The translations under genes and the position numbers were made by a program. From PMP191F sp047602185 (GTDB taxonomy: Bacteria > Bacteroidota > Bacteroidia > Chitinophagales > Chitinophagaceae), in NCBI GenBank assembly GCA_047602185.1, contig JASGHY010000001.1, positions 186,001-250,000 on the forward strand: DNA of 64,000 nt. The letters run 5' to 3'. Positions within the stretch are counted from its first letter, which is position 1. Each line of letters begins with the position of its first letter. The notes beneath the pieces are model-generated. The model saw nothing but the letters and a program-made list of their open reading frames with translations, had not been told where the DNA came from and did not search any database. Shown here piece by piece: positions 58,709-64,000 of this stretch.

Positions 58709-59806
58709 CTATTCTCCTCCCGGAACAATATTCTTCGCTTTTACGTATGTGCGCCATTTGTTGATGACACCTTGCATGTCTGCAGGGATCTCACTGTTGA
58801 ATTCTACTTCTTTGCGGGTGCGTGGATGAATGAAACCAAGTGTTTTGGCATGCAGCGCATGACGGGGACAGAGCGCAAAGCAATTATCAACAAACTGTTT
58901 GTATTTGGTGAATACAGTACCTTTTACAATCCTGTCACCACCATATAATTCGTCATTGAATAAAGGGTGCCCTATAGACTTCATGTGTACGCGAATCTGG
59001 TGTGTACGCCCTGTTTCAAGCTCGCACTGAATTAAGGTTACATAACCAAAACGTTCCAGTACTTTATAATGCGTTACTGCTTCTTTGCCATATTCGCCAT
59101 CGGGGTAAGCATCAAAGATCTTACGGAAGCGCTGGTGACGTCCTACGTGTGCACGGATAGTGCCGCTTTCTTCAGCAACATCACCCCAAACAAGCGCCAC
59201 ATACTGGCGATGAATAGTATGATGGAAGAATTCTTTGGCCAGTGAGCTGACAGCTTTTTCAGTCTTGGCCAATACCATTAAACCACTGGTGTTTTTATCG
59301 ATACGGTGTACCAATCCGAAGCGGGGCAGTGTATCGGCAGTAATATCTTTATTCTGTTGCTGTAAGTAATAGGCAACTCCGTTGATGAGAGTGCCGTTGG
59401 GATTTCCACTGGCGGGGTGTACTACCAGCCCAACAGGTTTATTGATAATGAGAATATCTTCATCTTCATATTCAATTTTGAGATCCATCTTTTCGGGAAG
59501 GATCTCTTCGCCCTGTACCGCTCTGTCAGAATAAACAGTGATCTCTTCGCCGGGTTTTATTTTGTGGTTCGATTGAACCTGTTTGCCATTGATCAGTACA
59601 CGACCACTTTCTATAGCCTGTTGTACTTTGTTGCGTGATGCCCCTTCGATGCGGGCTACCAGGAACTTGTCCAGTCGCATGGGTTCCTGTCCCCGGTCAA
59701 CTACCAGGTTCATCCTTTCATATAGCTCTTCAGGCCCGTCAGCGTTGTCATCGGTACCGGGATTCAAGTCAATATCTTCGTCGTGTAAAGGTTCTTTATG
59801 CTCCAT
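58709..59806 (-). CDS. rluD: RluD-family 23S rRNA pseudouridine synthase
   Basis: 365 aa from ATG 59806 (MEHKEPLHDEDIDL); the longer frame runs into lipB on the other strand and is rejected. Acidic N-terminus, S4 RNA-binding domain (about 43-100, MRLDKFLVARIEGASRNKVQ), catalytic domain with Asp170 in HRIDKNTSGLMVLAKT, and the GRTHQIRVHMKSIGHPLFND motif. Modifies helix 69 of 23S in E. coli. RluC/RluD subtype is inferred from the S4 plus catalytic layout. Confidence 0.93.
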   Translation of the reverse strand: MEHKEPLHDEDIDLNPGTDDNADGPEELYERMNLVVDRGQEPMRLDKFLVARIEGASRNKVQQAIESGRVLINGKQVQSNHKIKPGEEITVYSDRAVQGEEILPEKMDLKIEYEDEDILIINKPVGLVVHPASGNPNGTLINGVAYYLQQQNKDITADTLPRFGLVHRIDKNTSGLMVLAKTEKAVSSLAKEFFHHTIHRQYVALVWGDVAEESGTIRAHVGRHQRFRKIFDAYPDGEYGKEAVTHYKVLERFGYVTLIQCELETGRTHQIRVHMKSIGHPLFNDELYGGDRIVKGTVFTKYKQFVDNCFALCPRHALHAKTLGFIHPRTRKEVEFNSEIPADMQGVINKWRTYVKAKNIVPGGE

Positions 59807-59813
59807 TTGCGTG

Positions 59814-59821
59814 CAAAGGTA
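59814..59821 (-). promoter_or_regulatory. -7 element (TACCTTTG) of rluD
   Basis: Exact TAnnTTTG on the minus strand, seven bases before the start codon; near-leaderless transcript expected. Divergent to the lipB element 30 bp away. Confidence 0.6.
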
Positions 59822-59850
59822 AGCTATCGCAGGGAGTCGTGGTAAAATGG

Positions 59851-59858
59851 TAACTTTG
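59851..59858 (+). promoter_or_regulatory. -7 element (TAACTTTG) of lipB
   Basis: Exact TAnnTTTG, eight bases before ATG 59867. A -33 TTG is not clear. Confidence 0.55.
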
Positions 59859-59866
59859 CATTTGCT

Positions 59867-60625
59867 ATGGATATACTTACAAGGCAATCTGTTCAGTTTC
59901 AGGATCTTGGAAAGATGGATTATCAGGCCGCCTGGGATTACCAGGAACAGTTGCTGCAACAGAATGTACTGGTGAAAACACTGGCCCGTAGCCTGCAGGA
60001 CGGGGTGACGATAGGAGACCAGATCACACAAACTACCGCAGTTCCTTCTACTACTCATCATTTACTGTTTGTAGAGCACCCACCGGTGTACACACTTGGT
60101 AAAAGTGGCCATATTGAGAATGTATTGATCAGCGAGGAAGAGCGTCAGCAGAAAGGGATCAGTTTTTTCCGCAGTAACCGTGGTGGCGATATTACATTTC
60201 ATGGCCCGGAGCAACTGGTGGGTTATCCCGTATTTGACCTAGAGCGTTTTGGAACCGATATAGGTAAATACCTGCGTAACCTGGAGGAAGTGATCATCCG
60301 AGTGATGGCTGATTATGGATTGAAAGGGGAGCGCTCCGAAGGGGAGACCGGCGTATGGCTTGATCCCGGCATACATGGTAAAGAACGCAAGATTTGTGCT
60401 ATCGGCGTGCGTTGCAGTCGCTGGATCACCATGCATGGTTTTGCATTTAATGTGAATACTGATCTTTCTTATTTCAATTATATCATTCCCTGCGGCATAC
60501 AGGATAAGCAGGTGACTTCTTTACAGAAAGAGCTTGGTCGTTATGTATCTATGGAAGAGGTGAAGGAAAAGGTGAGGTATTATTTTGAAGAGGTGTTTGA
60601 TGTACAAACGATGCAGAATGCTTAA
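59867..60625 (+). CDS. lipB: Octanoyl-[acyl-carrier-protein]:protein N-octanoyltransferase
   Basis: Transfers octanoate from ACP to lipoyl domains, before LipA inserts sulfur. 252 aa. Motifs: RGGDITFHGPEQLVGYPVFDL (106-125), KICAIGVRCSRW with catalytic Lys175, and IIPCGIQDKQVTSL with nucleophile Cys209. All present. Slightly longer than E. coli LipB because of an N-terminal extension. Confidence 0.96.
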   Translation: MDILTRQSVQFQDLGKMDYQAAWDYQEQLLQQNVLVKTLARSLQDGVTIGDQITQTTAVPSTTHHLLFVEHPPVYTLGKSGHIENVLISEEERQQKGISFFRSNRGGDITFHGPEQLVGYPVFDLERFGTDIGKYLRNLEEVIIRVMADYGLKGERSEGETGVWLDPGIHGKERKICAIGVRCSRWITMHGFAFNVNTDLSYFNYIIPCGIQDKQVTSLQKELGRYVSMEEVKEKVRYYFEEVFDVQTMQNA

Positions 60626-60990
60626 CGCTTAACGCGAATACAGGTTGTAAGTTAAGGCACAAGATCTAAGGAATAAGGCTCAAGAAAATACAGTTGACAA
60701 GTTGAAAGGTTGATAAGTTAACAAGGAAGTACGAAATACGAAGTTATAAGTACGGGAGCAAAATATCGAATGTTGAATGTTGAATTTTGAATGTCGAATT
60801 TCGAAGGGAAAACAGCCACGAGCTTTGAGCTACGAGCGGCGAGCAAATACAGCAGCAACCACTCACGACTGACGATTGACGACTCACGATTCCCGATTGC
60901 CGTCTGCCGATTCACGGTTCTTTTCACGTCTCACGATTTACGATTCCCAACCCGAAACGGTATTCATGATTACAACGCTGAGGTTACTAC
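60618..60990. repeat. Heptad-repeat island, full module order
   Basis: AATGCTTAACGCTTAACGCG (begins at the last codons of lipB), ATACAGGTTGTAAGTTAAGG, AAGGAATAAGGCTCAAG, GTTGACAAGTTGAAAGGTTG, GAAGTACGAAATACGAAG, ATATCGAATGTTGAATGTTG with GAATGTCGAATTTCGAAGGG, the exact GAGCNNN run 60820-60844, CACTCACGACTGACGATTGA, TTGCCGTCTGCCGATTCACG, TTTCACGTCTCACGATTTAC. Convergent position. Confidence 0.85.
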
Positions 60991-60991
60991 A

Positions 60992-61840
60992 TTAAAAATC
61001 CTTCGGAATAACTATTTTATTCTTCTCTTTGAGCTTTCCGTCTTCATAAAGTTCAAAAAGGAAGGTGCCGGCATGAACAAAGTTTACTTTATCTACGATT
61101 AGTAAAGGCCCTTTTACTTGTTTGATCTCGAACAGGAAGCTGTTGTTCTCCTCAAAAAATTTCACTGAATAATGATGATCCGATACGGGGATCTGGATCA
61201 GAATATTGCCCTCTTTATCAGGATGAACATATTTGGATACTACAATGACTTCTTTGGGAGCTTTTGGAACAAAAGGCTTTATAAGGAAGGTATCGCCATG
61301 ACGGGAAGACAAGGTGTCTTTTGTTTTAAACATGAGAGAGTCCCTGAATTTTTTAAAGTCTTTTTCAGGGATCAGTTGTACAATAGTATCTCTGCGTTTG
61401 ATGATCAATAAGCCTGCTGCAAATGTTTCTTTTTTGCCGCCGCTTTTAACAATATTCTCAGCAGCAGGAGAGGGGCGTGGTTCTTCTTTAGTGGTAGTAT
61501 CTAAATAAGCTTTTTTGGATGGCGTGAAAGTGTATTTGCCGCTGCTGTCAAGCACAATAAAGAGACGGTAAAACATGACCGCATTGGGTACTTTGGCATC
61601 TGCAAATCCATTTTGTGGTACACGCGGATCAGGAACAGTCATGATGGTTTTAAAGTTGCGGGTACTGTCCAGGGAGCGCTGGATGCTGATCTGATTAATA
61701 GATTGGTTGGTATTTGTCCAACTGATAATGATCTTATTATTTCCCCGGTCAACTACCGAAAAATTGGGTAATGTGTCCTGTGAATAACCAGTCACAGGCA
61801 TGCAACGTATCAATAATAGTAAAAGGATCCACTTCGTCAT
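60992..61840 (-). CDS. Exported protein with a fibronectin type III-like N-terminal domain
   Basis: 282 aa, signal peptide (MTKWILLLLLIRCMPVTGYSQ). The next about 90 residues (NKIIISWTNTNQSINQISIQRSLDSTRNF, FYRLFIVLDSSGKYTFTPS) follow the pattern of an Fn3-like sandwich. The rest is Lys-rich (FAAGLLIIKRRDTIVQLIPE, KEVIVVSKYVHPDKEGNILIQIP, HAGTFLFELYEDGKLKEKNKIVI). No catalytic motif. Function unknown. Confidence 0.65.
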   Translation of the reverse strand: MTKWILLLLLIRCMPVTGYSQDTLPNFSVVDRGNNKIIISWTNTNQSINQISIQRSLDSTRNFKTIMTVPDPRVPQNGFADAKVPNAVMFYRLFIVLDSSGKYTFTPSKKAYLDTTTKEEPRPSPAAENIVKSGGKKETFAAGLLIIKRRDTIVQLIPEKDFKKFRDSLMFKTKDTLSSRHGDTFLIKPFVPKAPKEVIVVSKYVHPDKEGNILIQIPVSDHHYSVKFFEENNSFLFEIKQVKGPLLIVDKVNFVHAGTFLFELYEDGKLKEKNKIVIPKDF

Positions 61841-61965
61841 AAGGTATCTGCACAGATTTAAAAACTACATTCTGTAAACAAGGCTGCTGTTTCATGGATT
61901 GGATTCAGGGGATTTGGTTATAGGATCGGATCAGGGCGGGAGATCATCTACCGGCAAAAGATACG

Positions 61966-62886
61966 TTAAAAAATCAATGTTCCCGCAGGTAATGAACGAT
62001 TACCTTGAAGTCCGCCGCTGTGAATAAGCAATAATTTACTGCCTTTGGGTATTTCACCTTTTGCTATCATATCATTTACACCATACAATAGTTTCCCGGT
62101 ATATACAAAATCAGTGGGCAGGTGATGTTGCTTAAACACTGTATTCATGCTGTTGATCAGTTCCTGGTTTTTCCGGGCATAACCGCCAAAATGGTAACCG
62201 GTATGAATATAGAAATTGCTTTTTTGCGTATGCCTGCCAATGAAGGTTATGATACTGTTATCACTGGCATTTTGCAACTTCAGGCTGCTGATACCGATTA
62301 CCTGCTGATGTGCTTTACTGGCATTTATGATGCCAGCCATCATGGTTCCCGTACCTACTGCACAGGCAAGATGTGTGTATGAGAGATAATCTGTTGCCAG
62401 CGGTAAAATATCCGCGGCTCCCTGCACGCCTAATGCGCCCTCTCCACCTTGTGGTACTACCAGGTGGTGGGGATATAGCTGTTGCCATAATTCCGGCTGC
62501 TGATCCGTATAGTTTTCCCTGCTGATAAATTGTAGCTGCATGCCGTATTCCTGTGCATCCAGCAGGGTTTGTGCATAAGCAGCAGGCGCTTCGCCACGCA
62601 CAATGCCAACTGCCTCTAATCCCTCCAGTTTACAGGCATAGGCTGCCGCTACCAGGTGGTTTGACCATGCGCCCCCAAAGGTAACAATGCCTTTTTTGTT
62701 CAATTTCTGAGCTTGTTGCAGGTAATATTTCAGTTTAAACCACTTATTGCCTGAAATGATGGGGTGAATACGGTCCAGACGCAGAATTGCTACTGTAATG
62801 TTTTTCTGCTGCCAGGAAGGCTGCTCTAATGGCTGTACAACGGCCTTGCCGGTATCAATAGCCTGGTATGTATCGGAAGAAAACAA
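61966..62886 (-). CDS. PLP-dependent ACC deaminase / D-cysteine desulfhydrase family enzyme
   Basis: 306 aa, fold type II. PLP lysine Lys48 in HPIISGNKWFKLKYYL, phosphate and substrate segment VTFGGAWSNHLVAAAYA, PQGGEGALGVQGAADIL and LACAVGTGTMMAGIIN (Gly-rich PLP-phosphate loop), LLLIHSGGLQGN. Members either open the cyclopropane ring of ACC or desulfhydrate D-cysteine; in non-rhizosphere bacteria the second is more likely. The substrate cannot be assigned here. Confidence 0.85.
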   Translation of the reverse strand: MFSSDTYQAIDTGKAVVQPLEQPSWQQKNITVAILRLDRIHPIISGNKWFKLKYYLQQAQKLNKKGIVTFGGAWSNHLVAAAYACKLEGLEAVGIVRGEAPAAYAQTLLDAQEYGMQLQFISRENYTDQQPELWQQLYPHHLVVPQGGEGALGVQGAADILPLATDYLSYTHLACAVGTGTMMAGIINASKAHQQVIGISSLKLQNASDNSIITFIGRHTQKSNFYIHTGYHFGGYARKNQELINSMNTVFKQHHLPTDFVYTGKLLYGVNDMIAKGEIPKGSKLLLIHSGGLQGNRSLPAGTLIF

Positions 62887-62942
62887 GACTTTCTTTTGGC
62901 TTCTTTTTTTATATTTTCGTGCCTGATTTTAAAATTACGACA

Positions 62943-63842
62943 ATGCAACCAACTCTTTTAATACTGGCAGCAGGCATGGCATCCCGCTACGGTAGTATGA
63001 AACAGATCCAGTCTTTTGGTCCCGGTGGAGAAACCATAATGGATTATTCAATTTATGATGCTATCCGCGCCGGTTTCAAAAAAGTAGTGTTTATCATTCG
63101 CAAAGACTTTGCCAGTGATTTCAAAGCAATCGTTGAACCTCCGTTGGAAGGTAAAATTGAGATCGATTATGTGTACCAGGACCTTCATGCTTTTACTGAA
63201 GGTTTTGATATTCCCGCAGACCGTACCAAGCCATGGGGAACTGCACACGCTATTCTGTGTGCGAAAGATGCTATTAAAGAGCCTTTTGCAGTAATCAATG
63301 CAGATGACTTCTATGGCAGAGATGCTTTTGAAAAAGCGTATAAATTCCTGACTACAGATTGTAATGAGAAAGTATATTCCATTATCGGTTACGAGTTGTT
63401 AAAAACCTTATCTGATAACGGAACGGTAAACCGTGGTGTATGCCAGGTAGATGCAAATGGTAATCTTACTGCCATTGCAGAGCGTTTGAACATCTCTAAA
63501 AAAGATGGAAAGATCGTATGCGACGATGACCAGCAGCCTAAAGAGCTGTCCCTGGATTCAAGCGTATCAATGAACTTCTGGTGTTTTGACCCTGCGGTAT
63601 TTACTTATACAGAAAAACTGTTTAAAGAGTTCCTGGCAGCTAATGCGCAGGTGCCTAAAGCAGAGTTCTTCATTCCTATTGTGGGCGATAAATTCATCAA
63701 CGACAAAATGGGTGTTATCAAAGTAATTCCTACCTCTTCACAGTGGTTTGGTGTTACTTATAAAGAAGATGCGCCTGAAGTGAAAGCCAGCCTTAATAAA
63801 CTGGTGGATGAGGGTGAATATCCTTCGAAGCTGTGGAAATAG
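62943..63842 (+). CDS. Sugar-1-phosphate nucleotidyltransferase-like protein
   Basis: 299 aa from ATG 62943 (MQPTLLILAAGMASRYGSMKQIQSFGPGGETIMDY); the frame extends upstream into the divergent gene region. NTP-transferase fold: LAAGMASRYGSMKQ loop (8-21) binds nucleotide, PFAVINADDFYG is the metal-binding Asp segment, SIIGYELLKTLSDNGTVNRGV follows. The MASRYGS variant of the usual GxGTRLxP loop places it in a small family of unassigned substrate; kinase-like partners are absent. Terminator hairpin lies at the window end. Confidence 0.78.
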   Translation: MQPTLLILAAGMASRYGSMKQIQSFGPGGETIMDYSIYDAIRAGFKKVVFIIRKDFASDFKAIVEPPLEGKIEIDYVYQDLHAFTEGFDIPADRTKPWGTAHAILCAKDAIKEPFAVINADDFYGRDAFEKAYKFLTTDCNEKVYSIIGYELLKTLSDNGTVNRGVCQVDANGNLTAIAERLNISKKDGKIVCDDDQQPKELSLDSSVSMNFWCFDPAVFTYTEKLFKEFLAANAQVPKAEFFIPIVGDKFINDKMGVIKVIPTSSQWFGVTYKEDAPEVKASLNKLVDEGEYPSKLWK

Positions 63843-63960
63843 TTATAGGTAGTAAGTTGTAGGTTATAGGTTTGTTCGTTGCAACAGGAACTTCGCTTAT
63901 AGTTTTTATGCTTGCACAAAGAGGAATAAACCTATAACTTATCACTTAGGACTTACAATC
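63843..63960. repeat. TATAACT-word heptad spacer
   Basis: AGTTATAGGTAGTAAGTTGTAGG (63841-63865) and, in the other sense, CCTATAACTTATCACTTAGG with ACTTACAATC (63931-63959). 7-bp steps, complementary halves. Confidence 0.65.
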
Positions 63961-63979
63961 TTAAATAAATAGAAAACGG

Positions 63980-64000
63980 CTGTTTCTGCGAGAGAAACAG
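63980..64000 (+). terminator. Terminator-like hairpin at the window edge
   Basis: CTGTTTC / GAAACAG (63980-63986, 63994-64000), TGCGAGA loop; any T-run would lie beyond the window. Confidence 0.5.

Noticed and set aside
58709..60061. 450-codon reading of the RluD gene
   Set aside because: The first 85 codons overlap lipB and its promoter on the opposite strand; ATG 59806 sits right after a promoter box and gives the normal N-terminus.
1..64000. tRNA, rRNA, prophage or intact insertion sequence
   Set aside because: No cloverleaf with a CCA-type end, no rRNA core sequence, no integrase or transposase ORF was seen anywhere in the window.

Overview
The window reads as chromosomal DNA of a Bacteroidota member, most likely the Chitinophagaceae/Chitinophaga neighbourhood. 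Evidence: promoters of the TTG-N(17-23)-TAnnTTTG type instead of -35/-10 boxes, few Shine-Dalgarno sequences, a type IX secretion (T9SS) C-terminal sorting domain, HEIGH-type (M57-like) zinc lipoproteins, a YXWGXW-repeat protein, and a Bacteroidota-style S10-spc ribosomal operon. The genus is inference; no rRNA or tRNA gene was seen.

Layout. 1-9.4 kb: purL (5' end outside the window), hldD, proC, a small orphan membrane protein, pyrG, yidC and a secreted DUF4412/GLPGLI-like protein. 9.5-15.3 kb: a small exported protein, a TPR protein, a comA-aroE operon (phosphosulfolactate synthase homologue plus shikimate dehydrogenase) and a DHA2-type MFS exporter. 15.8-22.9 kb, mostly minus strand: TraB/GumN protein, hotdog thioesterase, an rdgB-ECF sigma-anti-sigma operon, membrane protein, DprE1-like oxidase and two unrecognised proteins. 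23-51 kb: ilvE and the translation block rpsL-rpsG // fusA // rpsJ...secY-map. The str part is opened twice, by a T9SS S8 peptidase plus two tandem M57-like lipoproteins (between rpsG and fusA) and by a YXWGXW protein plus a DPP-IV-like S9 peptidase (between fusA and rpsJ). The usual infA-rpsM-rpsK-rpsD-rpoA-rplQ cluster does not follow map. 51-64 kb: BaiN-like flavoprotein, DinB-like protein, rpsA, HAD phosphatase, ruvX, def, secreted proteins, rluD-type pseudouridine synthase, lipB, an ACC deaminase/D-cysteine desulfhydrase homologue and a sugar nucleotidyltransferase.

The most unusual feature is not a gene. Almost every intergenic space longer than about 60 bp is filled with degenerate tandem repeats whose period is 7 bp. 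About ten word families occur (CTCACGA/TTCACGA, GAGCNNN, NTAACGC, GTTGGCA, TATAACT, CTATTCA, TTTCACG and others), each with a fixed core and 2-3 drifting positions, arranged in a recurring module order on either strand. They extend into the spacers of the ribosomal operon. Two short elements with near-identical terminal inverted repeats (15263-15389 and 33213-33392) sit inside such islands and are each flanked by an exact 13-bp direct repeat, as a miniature transposable element would be. One island pair forms a perfect 97-bp inverted repeat around ruvX-def (56176-56272 / 58433-58529).

Functionally most genes are housekeeping: purine, pyrimidine, proline, branched-chain, shikimate and lipoate metabolism, membrane protein insertion, translation and N-terminal processing. 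The accessory genes are mainly exported peptidases and envelope proteins.
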